64,000 bases of DNA from assembly GCF_052115025.1 (NCBI RefSeq), contig NZ_JBFRFW010000004.1, positions 248,001 through 312,000 of the forward strand, written 5' to 3'. Numbering within the stretch: the stretch's first letter is position 1; every line of letters starts with the position of its first letter. Under the pieces are notes generated by a model that was not told the DNA's origin, did no database searches, and saw nothing but the letters and a program-made list of their open reading frames with translations. The position numbers and the translations under genes were made by a program. The DNA comes from Bradyrhizobium_A sp052115025 (lineage in GTDB: Bacteria; Pseudomonadota; Alphaproteobacteria; Rhizobiales; Xanthobacteraceae). Positions 51,623 through 60,345 of this stretch are shown here, piece by piece.

Positions 51623-53150
51623 GGTGCATCCCCAGCCTCACGATATTTTCCTCGGTCAGTTCGGCGCGCGACAGCTCGCCGGCGATGCGGCCGTCGCGCA
51701 TCACATAGGCGCGGTCGCAGACGTGGCAGATCTCGGCCTGTTCCGACGAGATCATCAGGGCCGCCGCCCCTTCCGCCACCAGGCGGTCGATCAGGGCGAA
51801 GATCTCGGACTTGGCGCCGACGTCGATGCCGCGGGTCGGCTCGTCGAACATGAACAGCTTGGCATCAGCGGCGAGCCACTTGCCGATCACCACCTTCTGC
51901 TGGTTGCCACCGGACAACAGCCCGACCGCCTGCTTGGCGCTGGGCGTCGCGATGCGCAACTGCTGCACCAGACCATCCGCGGTGCGGCTGGCCGCGCCGC
52001 GGTCGAACAGTCCGCTCGGGAACAGCTTGCGCATCGCCGCGACCACGAGGTTGTCGCCGACCGAACGCAGCAGCGCGAGACCTTCGGTCTTGCGGCTCTC
52101 CGGGATCAGCGCGAGACCGAGCCGCGCCGCCTCGTCGGGGCCGCCGGTCTTCTCACGCCCCTCGAAGATGATCTGGCCGGCTGTGGCCTTGTCCGCGCCG
52201 AAGATCGCCCGCACCACCTCGGTACGCCCCGCGCCGACGAGGCCGCACAGGCCGACGATCTCGCCGGCCCGCACGGTCAGGTTGATGTCGGAGATGCCGG
52301 TCGATGCCGACAGGTTCTTGACCTCCAGCACGACGCGGCCGGGCTCGGTCGCGAAATTGCGGGGGTAGCTCATGTCGACATTGCGGCCGACCATCATCCG
52401 CACCAATTGGTCCGGCGAAGCCTCGCCCGGCAGCACCTCGTCGATGCGGCGGCCGTCGCGCAGCACGGTGATGCGGTCGCCCATGGCGAACACTTCCGCC
52501 ATGCGGTGGGAGATATAGATGATGGCGACGCCGTCCGCCTTCAGCCGCGCGATCAGCGCGAACAGCAGCTCCGACTCGCGGTCCGACAGCGCCGCCGTCG
52601 GCTCGTCCATCACCAGGATGCGGGCGTTCTGGCTGATCGCCTTGGCGATCTCGACCATCTGCTGCTGTGCGACGCCGAGCTTCTCGACCTTGATCGACGG
52701 ATCGATGTCGAAGCCGATCATGTCGAGGATGCGCTTGGCATCGGACAGAATGCGGCGGCGATCGATGGTGCCCGGCAGCGGCCCGGCCGGCTCGCGACCC
52801 AGAAAGATGTTCTGGGCGATGCTGAGATAGGGAACGAGCGAGAACTCCTGGAAGATCACTGCAATGCCGAGACGCTGGGCATCCGCCGCCGAGACGATCT
52901 CGACCTTGTCGCCCTTGGAGTAGAACTCGCCGCGGTCAGCGCGGTAGGCGCCGCACAGCACCTTCATCAAGCTGGACTTGCCGGCGCCGTTCTCGCCGAG
53001 CAGCATGTGGACCTCGCCCGGCCACACCGCAAACGACACGTCGTCCAGCGCCTTGACGCCGGGAAACTCCTTGCTGATGCCGCGCAGCTCGAACAGCGGC
53101 GCCGCCGGGCGGGCGGCCTGCGCCGCGGCCGCTGGAATGGCTTCGGTCAT
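51615..53150 (-). CDS. Ribose-type ABC importer ATPase (tandem NBD)
   Basis: A 511-residue RbsA-like ATPase with two nucleotide-binding domains. The first has Walker A GENGAGKSS, signature LGVAQQQMVEIAKAI and Walker B LVMDEPTAAL; the second has the usual degenerate Walker A (GLVGAGRTE), LSGGNQQKV and LFMFDEPTRGIDVG. The start at 53150 (MTEAIPAAAAQAARPAAP) overlaps the stop of the oxidase gene by 4 bases; a longer open frame upstream is in the oxidase gene. Confidence 0.93.
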   Translation of the reverse strand: MTEAIPAAAAQAARPAAPLFELRGISKEFPGVKALDDVSFAVWPGEVHMLLGENGAGKSSLMKVLCGAYRADRGEFYSKGDKVEIVSAADAQRLGIAVIFQEFSLVPYLSIAQNIFLGREPAGPLPGTIDRRRILSDAKRILDMIGFDIDPSIKVEKLGVAQQQMVEIAKAISQNARILVMDEPTAALSDRESELLFALIARLKADGVAIIYISHRMAEVFAMGDRITVLRDGRRIDEVLPGEASPDQLVRMMVGRNVDMSYPRNFATEPGRVVLEVKNLSASTGISDINLTVRAGEIVGLCGLVGAGRTEVVRAIFGADKATAGQIIFEGREKTGGPDEAARLGLALIPESRKTEGLALLRSVGDNLVVAAMRKLFPSGLFDRGAASRTADGLVQQLRIATPSAKQAVGLLSGGNQQKVVIGKWLAADAKLFMFDEPTRGIDVGAKSEIFALIDRLVAEGAAALMISSEQAEICHVCDRAYVMRDGRIAGELSRAELTEENIVRLGMHHA

Positions 53151-54547
53151 GACCGCATCTCCTTGGCCGGTGTGAAGATCTTGCCGGGATTCATCAGGCC
53201 CGCGGGATCGAGCGCCGCCTTGAGGCTGCGCATGACATCGACGGCGTCGCCGTGCTCGTCCTGCAGGAACGCGATCTTGCCGGCGCCGATGCCGTGCTCG
53301 CCCGTGCAGGTGCCCTCCATGGCGATGGCGCGCGCCACCATGCGGCTGTGCACACCCTTGGCGCGGGCGACCTCGTCGGCGTTGTCCGGGTCGATCAGGA
53401 TCAGCATATGGAAGTTGCCGTCGCCGACATGGCCGACGATCGGCCCGACGAGGCCGCTGGCCTCGACATCCGCACGGGTTTCGACCAGACACTCGGCCAG
53501 CTGCGAGATCGGCACGCAGACGTCGGTGATCATCGCCCGCGCACCCGGCTTCAGGCTCATGCCGGCGTACAACGTGTTGTCGCGGGCATGCCACAGGCGG
53601 GTGCGGTCCTCGGCGGCGCGCGCCCACTGGAAGCCCTGGCCACCATGGTCGGCGGCAATCGCCTCGGCGAACTCCGCCTGCTCGCCGACACCGGCGTCAG
53701 TGCCGTGGAATTCGAAGAACAGCGTCGGCGCCTCGCGGTAGCCGAGTTTGGCGTAGCCGTTGATGCCGCGCATCATGACGTCGTCGAGCAGTTCGACGCG
53801 TGCCACCGGAATGCCGGACTGGATGATGCTGATGGCCGTCTCGACGGCATCATGCAGCGTCGGAAAGCTGCACACCGCGGAGGAGATCGCCTGCGGCCAG
53901 GGATGCAGCTTGAGCGTGATCTCGGTGATGACGCCGAGCGTCCCCTCGGCGCCGACGAACAGCCGCGTCAGGTCATAGCCGGCGGAGGACTTGCGGGCGC
54001 GGCCGCCGGTGCGGATGATCCGCCCGTCGGCGAGCACGACCTCCAGCGCCATGACATTGTCCTTCATGGTGCCGTAGCGCACGGCCATCGTGCCGGATGC
54101 GCGGGTCGAGGACATGCCGCCGATGGAAGCGTCCGCGCCAGGGTCGATCGGGAAGAACAGGCCGGTATCGCGCAGTTGCGCATTGAGCTGCTTGCGGGTG
54201 ATGCCGGGTTGCACCACCACGTCCATGTCCTTGTCATGAACCTTGAGGACGCGGTTCATGCGCGCGAAGTCGAAACACAGCCCGCCTGACAACGCGGCGG
54301 CGTTACCCTCCAGCGACGTGCCGGCGCCGAACGGCACGATGGGCATGCCGACGCGCGCGCACAGCCGCACGATCTCCGCGACCTCCTGCGTGGTCTCCGG
54401 AAACACCACGACGTCCGGCGGCCGGCTGGCGTGATAGGCCTCGCTGCGGCCGTGCTGCTCCAGCACGCCGCGTGCGGTGGTCGCCCGCGGCCCGACCATC
54501 CGCGTCAGGCTGTCGAGCAGGCTCGCAGTATCGAGCGGCAATCCCAT
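53147..54547 (-). CDS. FAD-linked oxidase (D-lactate dehydrogenase/GlcD type)
   Basis: A 466-residue FAD enzyme of the D-lactate dehydrogenase (cytochrome) and glycolate oxidase family. The PP-loop segment VPFGAGTSLEGNAAALSGG binds FAD pyrophosphate; GEHGIG near the C-terminus and VGDGNFHMLI belong to the substrate domain. These enzymes oxidise 2-hydroxy acids. In this operon it probably oxidises a hydroxy acid that is imported or formed in the pathway. It overlaps the ATPase gene by 4 bases. Confidence 0.9.
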   Translation of the reverse strand: MGLPLDTASLLDSLTRMVGPRATTARGVLEQHGRSEAYHASRPPDVVVFPETTQEVAEIVRLCARVGMPIVPFGAGTSLEGNAAALSGGLCFDFARMNRVLKVHDKDMDVVVQPGITRKQLNAQLRDTGLFFPIDPGADASIGGMSSTRASGTMAVRYGTMKDNVMALEVVLADGRIIRTGGRARKSSAGYDLTRLFVGAEGTLGVITEITLKLHPWPQAISSAVCSFPTLHDAVETAISIIQSGIPVARVELLDDVMMRGINGYAKLGYREAPTLFFEFHGTDAGVGEQAEFAEAIAADHGGQGFQWARAAEDRTRLWHARDNTLYAGMSLKPGARAMITDVCVPISQLAECLVETRADVEASGLVGPIVGHVGDGNFHMLILIDPDNADEVARAKGVHSRMVARAIAMEGTCTGEHGIGAGKIAFLQDEHGDAVDVMRSLKAALDPAGLMNPGKIFTPAKEMRS

Positions 54548-54604
54548 GTCACCCTCCCGTGTGCGGCGCCGGACTCTTGCGTGGTCCGTAGGCCGGTGAT
54601 GCCG

Positions 54605-55477
54605 TCAGCGCGAGCCACCCGGCTTCAGTCCGAAATCGTAGTTGAGATGGTAGAACGGCGCGTCCATGTGCCGGCCATCGGGCGCGGTCCCCCGCTCACG
54701 GCGCACGAACTCGCGGATCAGGCTGTCCTTGACGCCGAACACCACGTCCGAGTCGAGATACTTGTCGCCAGCCACGAACACATGGGTCACCAGCTGTTCA
54801 TGGCCCGGCGCCGAGATCATGAAGTGGACATGCGCCGGCCGCCAGGGATGGCGGCCCTGCGCCTCCAGCATCTGCCCGACCGGGCCGTCATGCGGAATCG
54901 GATAGGCCGCCGGCTTGATCGACCAGAAGTGGAAACGCCCGTTGTCGTCGGCGTGAAAGCGCGCGCGCATCGCGAGATCGCCGATCTTCTCAAGCTGCTG
55001 CACGTCGTAGTAGCCGTCGTCGTCGGAGTGCCAGACGTCGATGGTCGCGCCGGCGAGCGGCTTGCCATCGGGTGACGACACCGAGCCGGTGACCAGCAGC
55101 GGCTCGCCTTCCAGTCCACCGGAGATATCCTCGCCCAGCGCCTTGTCGGGCGCGGCCTGCACGTAGAACGGGCCGAGCACCGTGGTCTCGGTCGCGCCCT
55201 CCGGCTGCGGATGGTTGATGGCGTCGACCAGCATCGACACCCCCAGCGCGTCCGACAGCAGGATGAATTCCTGGCGCTTGTCGTCGCACATGTGGCCGGT
55301 GCGGGTCAGGAAATCGATGCCCTGCTCCCACTCCTTCTGGCTTGGCCTAACTTCGCGCACGAAGGCATGGAGATGGCGCACCAGCGCCTCGCTGATCTGC
55401 TTGATGCGGGGATTGCTGGCATCGCTGATCCGCGCGAGCACGGCGTCGGTGATGGTATTTTCGTTAAAGTTCCGCAT
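54605..55477 (-). CDS. Intradiol dioxygenase, probable hydroxyquinol 1,2-dioxygenase
   Basis: A 290-residue non-haem Fe(III) intradiol dioxygenase. The N-terminal helical domain (about 5-95) contains LVRHLHAFVREV and the typical LSDALGVSMLVDAINHP. The four iron ligands are visible as Y157 (GYYD), Y192 (AAYPIP), H216 and H218 (PAHVHF), the Tyr-Tyr-His-His set. The N-terminus resembles hydroxyquinol 1,2-dioxygenases, and maleylacetate reductase is encoded two genes upstream in the same operon. The start at 55477 has GGAGGGG just upstream. Confidence 0.88.
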   Translation of the reverse strand: MRNFNENTITDAVLARISDASNPRIKQISEALVRHLHAFVREVRPSQKEWEQGIDFLTRTGHMCDDKRQEFILLSDALGVSMLVDAINHPQPEGATETTVLGPFYVQAAPDKALGEDISGGLEGEPLLVTGSVSSPDGKPLAGATIDVWHSDDDGYYDVQQLEKIGDLAMRARFHADDNGRFHFWSIKPAAYPIPHDGPVGQMLEAQGRHPWRPAHVHFMISAPGHEQLVTHVFVAGDKYLDSDVVFGVKDSLIREFVRRERGTAPDGRHMDAPFYHLNYDFGLKPGGSR

Positions 55478-55502
55478 GGCCCCTCCGGCGTCGGGCTGGC
55501 TG

Positions 55503-56405
55503 TCAGATTTTGGGCTCGTCGAGCCCCGACAGGCGCTCGACATGACGAACGGTGGCAATGAAGTCGGTCTCGCCGTCGCCCTGGGCGACCAGCGAGCCGT
55601 AGGTCTCGCGCACCTGGGCGGCGAGCTGCAGCGGCACGCCGACGCTGTGGCCGGCGGACAGGATCAGGTCGAGATCCTTGGCCATCTGCCGGCAGGAGAA
55701 GGTCGAGAGGAAATCGCGCGTGCGCAGCGGCGCGGTCTTGTACTTGACCATCGGCGAGGCGATCGCGCTGTCGTCGAGCACCTGGAGGATGTCCTGCCAG
55801 GCAATGCCGCCCTTGCGCGCCAGCGCGAGGCTTTCAGCCATCATGCCCGCGGACACCGCGATCATCAGGTTGACCGCGAGCTTGGCGAAGCGGGCTTCCT
55901 CGGCTTCGCCAAGATATGTCTGCGCCCGGGTGATGGCCGCAAGCAGCGGGCGAACCGCCTCGAACGCGGCCTTGGGTCCGGACACGAAACAGGTCAGCGC
56001 GCCGGTGTGGGCGATGCTGGCGTTGCCGGACACCGGCACGCGCAGGTAGACGATGCCGCGCCCTTGCGCGGCGGCGGCGGCCTCCGCGGAAATCTCCGCG
56101 CTCACCGTGCTGGTCTCGATCAGCACCGCCCCTGAAGGCATTGTCTGCAGCAGGCCGCCATCCGCAAGCACGGTGGCGCGCAGCGCCGCATCATCCGGCA
56201 GCGAGGTGAAGACGACGTTGCGGCCGGATACTGCCTCGGCCGCGGACGCGGCCGGCTGGATGCCCTGCGCCTGTCCGGCGACAAGCCGCTCGCGGCTGGG
56301 ATCATAGCCGATGACCGGGTGGCCGGCCGCGACAAGGCGCGCCGCCATCGGCAGTCCCATCTTGCCGACGCCGATCCAGGCGATGGAGGTGGTGGTGGTG
56401 GTCAT
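55503..56405 (-). CDS. 3-Hydroxyisobutyrate dehydrogenase-family oxidoreductase
   Basis: A 300-residue beta-hydroxyacid dehydrogenase. The Rossmann motif is IAWIGVGKMGLPMAARLVAAG; the cofactor-domain part VSGRNVVFTSLPDDAAL follows. The catalytic lysine is in FAKLAVNLMIAVSAGMMAE. Members include tartronate semialdehyde reductase and 3-hydroxyisobutyrate dehydrogenase. It is the third gene of the minus-strand operon and may handle a hydroxy acid that also involves the FAD oxidase. Confidence 0.87.
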   Translation of the reverse strand: MTTTTTSIAWIGVGKMGLPMAARLVAAGHPVIGYDPSRERLVAGQAQGIQPAASAAEAVSGRNVVFTSLPDDAALRATVLADGGLLQTMPSGAVLIETSTVSAEISAEAAAAAQGRGIVYLRVPVSGNASIAHTGALTCFVSGPKAAFEAVRPLLAAITRAQTYLGEAEEARFAKLAVNLMIAVSAGMMAESLALARKGGIAWQDILQVLDDSAIASPMVKYKTAPLRTRDFLSTFSCRQMAKDLDLILSAGHSVGVPLQLAAQVRETYGSLVAQGDGETDFIATVRHVERLSGLDEPKI

Positions 56406-56408
56406 CGG

Positions 56409-57770
56409 TCAGTTCGCCCGCTGTTGAGTTTCGATTCCGCGCACCAGGCGTTCGCCCGACTGCGCCAGTTGCTGCTTGAGACCATCGAGGCCGGCGATCA
56501 GCAGCCGGCCCTCGCGCTTTTTCCAGACGCCGTCGATCATCACGGCCTCGATGTTGGCGAGGCTCGTCTGCATCACCACGGTGGCGACGGGGTCGTGCAC
56601 CGGAAACAGGTTGAGGGCATCGGCGTCGATGATGACGAGGTCGGCGCGCTTGCCCGGTGTCAGTGAACCGATCTCGCCGGAGCGGCCGAGCATGCGGGCG
56701 CCTTCCACCGTGATCCAGCGCAGCGCCTCGCGTGCGGGGATCGTCGTCTCGTCTGGGATCGTCCCGGTGGCTTGCCGCGCCGCTGCATTGTCGAGCGCCC
56801 GCTGGGTCGACAGCGCCACCCGCGCGGCGCCGAGCAGATCGCCGGGCAGCACCGATTCCAGGTCGACGCCGATCGACGGCCGCGCGCCGAGCTTGAGCAG
56901 CCGGCCGGTGATCGGAAAGCCATGGCCCTGGATCATCTCGTTCTCCGGCGTCACCGAGAACGACACGCCGAGATCGACGAAGCGGCGCAGCAGGTCATCC
57001 GAGAGGTCGTTGCCGTGCACGACATTGACGCCGTCCCACACCAGCCCTTCGGCGATCAGCGTCTCCCAGCCGCCCGGCGTCTTCGCCGCGCCGCCGCCCT
57101 GATGCATGGAGGCGATGAGACCAAGCTCGCGCGCCATGCGGAAGTCGTGCCGGGCGACGTCGAGGGTCGAATAATGCGGGCCGAGGATCGCAAGACCGAG
57201 GCTGACGAGGCTGTCGCGGGCTGACAGCGGCCCGGCGAGCAGGCGCTCGACCTCCGCGCGCGGATGCGGGACTTCGGAGAAATGCGGCGCGCCCGGCTTC
57301 GGCTCGGGCTTGGGCGAGCCATGGAAGAAGGCGGCGCGGATGCCGCTTGCCAGCAGCGCGCGCACGGCGGCATCGGTGTGCGCCGGCGTCGGGTTGTTGT
57401 GGCACCAGTCGACCAGGGTCGTGGTGCCCATGTTGATCTGGTTCAGCGCGCCGACCAGCGTCGCGATATGGATATCCTGCGGCGTGAACAGCGTCGCGAG
57501 GCCCGCATGCATGCGGCGGAAATAGGCCAGCAGCGTCCAGTTGGCGGCGTAGCCGCGCAGCGCCGTCTGCCAGGTGTGCATGTGGGCGTTGATGAGCCCG
57601 GGGATGACGATGCGGCCGCGGCCGTCCACCACCTCCGCGTCGGCGGCGGTGATCCCCGGCCGGATATCGGCGATGCGGCCGCCATCGATCAGGATGTCGG
57701 CGCCGGCAAGGTCGCCGAGCCGATCATCCATGGTGATGACGGTCGCGGCCTTGATCAGGGTGCGCGTCAT
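56409..57770 (-). CDS. Amidohydrolase of the TRZ/ATZ family
   Basis: A 453-residue metal-dependent deaminase/hydrolase of the TRZ/ATZ (cytosine-deaminase-like) group. Metal ligands are seen in LINAHMHTWQ (HxH), SMHQGG, VVHGND and IGVDLES. Family members remove amino or chloro groups from heterocycles such as guanine, triazines or adenosine analogues. The start at 57770 is selected because the frame to 57827 runs into the reductase gene. In this operon it may deaminate a heteroaromatic compound, an unexpected partner of hydroxyquinol ring cleavage. It lies 7 bases after the reductase gene. Confidence 0.87.
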   Translation of the reverse strand: MTRTLIKAATVITMDDRLGDLAGADILIDGGRIADIRPGITAADAEVVDGRGRIVIPGLINAHMHTWQTALRGYAANWTLLAYFRRMHAGLATLFTPQDIHIATLVGALNQINMGTTTLVDWCHNNPTPAHTDAAVRALLASGIRAAFFHGSPKPEPKPGAPHFSEVPHPRAEVERLLAGPLSARDSLVSLGLAILGPHYSTLDVARHDFRMARELGLIASMHQGGGAAKTPGGWETLIAEGLVWDGVNVVHGNDLSDDLLRRFVDLGVSFSVTPENEMIQGHGFPITGRLLKLGARPSIGVDLESVLPGDLLGAARVALSTQRALDNAAARQATGTIPDETTIPAREALRWITVEGARMLGRSGEIGSLTPGKRADLVIIDADALNLFPVHDPVATVVMQTSLANIEAVMIDGVWKKREGRLLIAGLDGLKQQLAQSGERLVRGIETQQRAN

Positions 57771-57777
57771 GACCGCC

Positions 57778-58851
57778 TCATACCAGCGGGACGGTGACCG
57801 GCGCCTCGCCCGCCCAGGCGCGCGCAATCAGGTCGCGGATCGCACCGCGTTCGAGGGGGCGTGGATTCCAGTAGGCATTGGTCACCGCGAGGTCCGCGGC
57901 CCTGTCGATCCCCGCCTCCGGCATACCGATGTCGCGCAACGCCAGCTTGGCACGCAGGCGGCGCGCCAGATCATGGAGCCCCTGCGCCGCATCCGCCGCG
58001 CCGAGCGCCCGGGCAATGCGCGCTGCGACATCCGGCACTGCCGGTGCGTTGTAGGCCATGGCATGCGGCAGCACGATGGTGTGGGTCTCGGCATGCGGCA
58101 GGTCGAAGGTGCCGCCGAGGGTGTGGCAGAGCTTGTGATGCAGCGCCATGCCGACCGCGCCGAGACACGTGCCGGCGAGCCAGGCGCCATAGAGCGCATC
58201 CGAGCGCGCATCGCGATCGTCGGGCCGGGCCACAATCGCCGGCAAGCCGCGGGCGAGCACGCGGATGCTCTCCTCCGCCATCAGCGAGATGATCGGGTTG
58301 CGGTCGCGCGCATAGAGCGCCTCGACGGCATGCGCGATGGCGTTCATGCCCGAGGTCGCGGTCAGGCCAGGCGGCAGCGACAGCGTCAGGTCGACGTCGT
58401 AGACCACTGTCTCCGGCAGGATCTTCGGACTGGACTGCGTGGTCTTGAGGCCGTCGCGGGTCTCGCCGAGGATCGGCGTCATCTCCGAGCCGGCATAGCT
58501 TGTCGGCACCACGACCTGCGGCAGGTCGGTGCGCAGCGCGATCGCCTTGCCGAGGCCCGTGGTCGAGCCGCCGCCGACCGCGACGACGCCGTCGGCATTC
58601 AAGTCCCGCACCACGGCCATCGCCCGCTCGGTGACATCGACCGGCGTGTGCATGGTGGCGCCCGCGAACAGGCCGGCGGCGCGCACGCCGAGCCGTGCGA
58701 CGATTTCCCGGCCCTGCTGTTCCTGAGGTGGCGTGGTCAGCACCAGCGCCCGCGCAATCGACAATCGCTCAAGCTCGGCCGGCAATTCCGCCAGCGTCCC
58801 GGAGCCGAACAGCACACGCATGGGTGCTGATTGATAGACGAACCTATCCAT
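57778..58851 (-). CDS. Maleylacetate reductase
   Basis: A 357-residue iron-containing alcohol dehydrogenase of the maleylacetate reductase type. Key segments are VAVGGGSTTGLGKAIAL (nucleotide binding), ATSGMNAIAHAVEALYA and MALHHKLCHTLGGTFDLPHAETH, which carry the metal or catalytic histidines. It reduces maleylacetate to 3-oxoadipate, the step after hydroxyquinol 1,2-dioxygenase. The start at 58851 (MDRFVYQSAP) is at the family N-terminus with AAAGGAT upstream; the longer frame to 58947 is unlikely. It is the first gene of the ten-gene operon. Confidence 0.92.
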   Translation of the reverse strand: MDRFVYQSAPMRVLFGSGTLAELPAELERLSIARALVLTTPPQEQQGREIVARLGVRAAGLFAGATMHTPVDVTERAMAVVRDLNADGVVAVGGGSTTGLGKAIALRTDLPQVVVPTSYAGSEMTPILGETRDGLKTTQSSPKILPETVVYDVDLTLSLPPGLTATSGMNAIAHAVEALYARDRNPIISLMAEESIRVLARGLPAIVARPDDRDARSDALYGAWLAGTCLGAVGMALHHKLCHTLGGTFDLPHAETHTIVLPHAMAYNAPAVPDVAARIARALGAADAAQGLHDLARRLRAKLALRDIGMPEAGIDRAADLAVTNAYWNPRPLERGAIRDLIARAWAGEAPVTVPLV

Positions 58852-58943
58852 CGCCCGATCCTTTGCACGCGCCACATTATGCGCGCGGCCACACGGCGGC
58901 GCGCGGTTTTTCTTGCGCATGTTCACAGCCGCGCTCGGCCTGA

Positions 58944-58985
58944 ACACGTTTCCCGAGGTTACGGGTAGGTCTAATGCACACGTTT
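58944..58985. promoter_or_regulatory. Candidate LacI-family operators: two ACACGTTT repeats
   Basis: ACACGTTT occurs at 58944-58951 and 58978-58985, 34 bases apart. On the minus strand each reads AAACGTGT with a central CG, in keeping with LacI/GalR sites. The right-hand copy overlaps the -35 region (TTGACA) of the operon promoter, as expected for a repressor site. Confidence 0.45.
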
Positions 58986-58990
58986 GTCAA
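58962..58990 (-). promoter_or_regulatory. Candidate promoter for the hydroxyquinol operon
   Basis: On the minus strand TTGACA (58990-58985) is a perfect -35 box; TACCCG (58967-58962), 17 bases away, is a weak -10. The spacing is right, and the predicted start lies about 105 bases before the maleylacetate reductase ATG. One ACACGTTT repeat overlaps the -35. Confidence 0.4.
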
Positions 58991-59180
58991 CGGGGATTTC
59001 GCCGCATTTTCACCAATGCCTGTTCGCGCCTGCACAAGTCACGGATTTTGCTGGCGTCTTGCGCGGCCCTGCGGCGGGCCGCGGCGCGCTGTGGGCCCGA
59101 CCTGGTTCAACCAGGCGAACCGCGCGTGCCATCACCGGTGACTTGAGCTAAAAGAGAGCGAGAGACTCACGGGATCTTGA

Positions 59181-60269
59181 ATGCCGCGCAAGCCACCGTC
59201 GAAGCCGCCCGAGCGCACCGGACGCGCCACCATCATCGATGTGGCCAAGCGCGCCGGCGTGCACTGGTCCACCGTGTCGCGCGCGCTCAATCCCGAGAAG
59301 CGCCACCTGATCTCGCCGGAGATGGTCGAGCGTGTCGAAGCCTGCGTGAAGGAGCTCGGCTATCGCTCCAACGTGCTGGCGTCGGGGCTGCGCACGCAAC
59401 GCTCGCGCACCATCGGCGTGATCGTCTCCAACCTTGGCGATCCGGTCCATCCCCCGCTCGTGCGCGCCATCGAGGATCGCTTCGCCGAGATCGGCTATGT
59501 CACGCTGGTCGGCAATACCGACAACGTGCCGGGACGGCAGGCGGCGGTGATCGAGCGCTTCATCCGGCAGGGCGTCGAGGGGCTGGCGGTCGTCACCTTT
59601 GCCCGCTGCGATCCGGCGGTCGATGCCTGCATCGAGGCCAACGTGCCCACCGTCGCCGTGTTTCGCGATCCGGAGTCCGACCTGATCCCGAGCGTGCGGG
59701 TCGACGATGCCAAGGCGATGGAGATCGCGGTCCAGCATCTCGTTGCGTGCGGCCACCGCCGTATCGCCCATATCGCCGGCCCGCAGAACGTCTCCACCGG
59801 CTATGACCGCCACCGCGGTTTCCGCCGCGCCTGCCGCGCCCACGCCCGCGACGGCGTGGTGCCCGCGATCGTGTTCGGTGCCGAATTCACCGTGGAGGAC
59901 GGCGAGATCGCCTGCGCGGAGCTGCTGCGTGCCAATCCGGACATCACCGCGATCGCGGCCGCCAATGACATGCTCGCCATCGGCGCGCTGCGCCACCTGC
60001 AGGCGCGCGGCATCCGCTGCCCCGAGGACATCTCGATCATCGGCATGAACAACATGCAGTTCATGGACGCCATCGCACCGGCGCTGACCACCATCCACAC
60101 GCCCACCGCCGAGCTCGGCGCCCAGGCCGCGACGCTGCTGATCGCCATGATCAACGACACCCCGGTCAAGACCACCCGCGTGGTGCTGCAGCCGGAGCTG
60201 GTGGTGCGCAAATCCGTCGCCGAGATCCGCGGCGCCGTTCGCCGCGACGCGGATCTCGCGACATCCTAG
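59181..60269 (+). CDS. LacI family transcriptional regulator
   Basis: A 362-residue LacI/GalR protein. The HTH is TIIDVAKRAGVHWSTVSRAL (about residues 17-36), with the hinge helix ending near LASGLRT, then the periplasmic-binding-like effector domain (about 75-345) ending with the usual LVVRKSVAEI strand. It is divergent from the ten-gene operon, so it is the probable repressor. The inducer is likely the compound taken up by the ribose-type importer. Confidence 0.93.
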   Translation: MPRKPPSKPPERTGRATIIDVAKRAGVHWSTVSRALNPEKRHLISPEMVERVEACVKELGYRSNVLASGLRTQRSRTIGVIVSNLGDPVHPPLVRAIEDRFAEIGYVTLVGNTDNVPGRQAAVIERFIRQGVEGLAVVTFARCDPAVDACIEANVPTVAVFRDPESDLIPSVRVDDAKAMEIAVQHLVACGHRRIAHIAGPQNVSTGYDRHRGFRRACRAHARDGVVPAIVFGAEFTVEDGEIACAELLRANPDITAIAAANDMLAIGALRHLQARGIRCPEDISIIGMNNMQFMDAIAPALTTIHTPTAELGAQAATLLIAMINDTPVKTTRVVLQPELVVRKSVAEIRGAVRRDADLATS

Positions 60270-60293
60270 AGTCGCATTCCCAAACTCAACGCG

Positions 60294-60316
60294 AGTGAGG
60301 TCGCACTCCTCGCTCA
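60294..60316. repeat. Hairpin between LacI and phospholipase genes
   Basis: GAGTGAGG (60294-60301) and CCTCGCTC (60309-60316) form an 8-bp stem containing one G-T wobble, with a 7-base loop. It lies in the 76-base convergent gap and may help end both transcripts, but there is no T-tract on either side. Confidence 0.3.
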
Positions 60317-60345
60317 GTCGCCGGCAGCAGTGCTTATCGGCGACC

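Larger units (their letters stand above)
58852..59180. other. Divergent promoter region with ACACGTTT repeats
   Basis: A 329-base gap between the maleylacetate reductase (minus) and LacI-family gene (plus). It contains the direct repeats ACACGTTT at 58944-58951 and 58978-58985 and a minus-strand promoter candidate at 58962-58990. No convincing open frame was found. Confidence 0.55.

Noticed and set aside
53147..53627. ATPase gene starting upstream at 53627
   Set aside because: The extension is the FAD-oxidase gene read in another frame; the ATPase begins with the family N-terminus at 53150.
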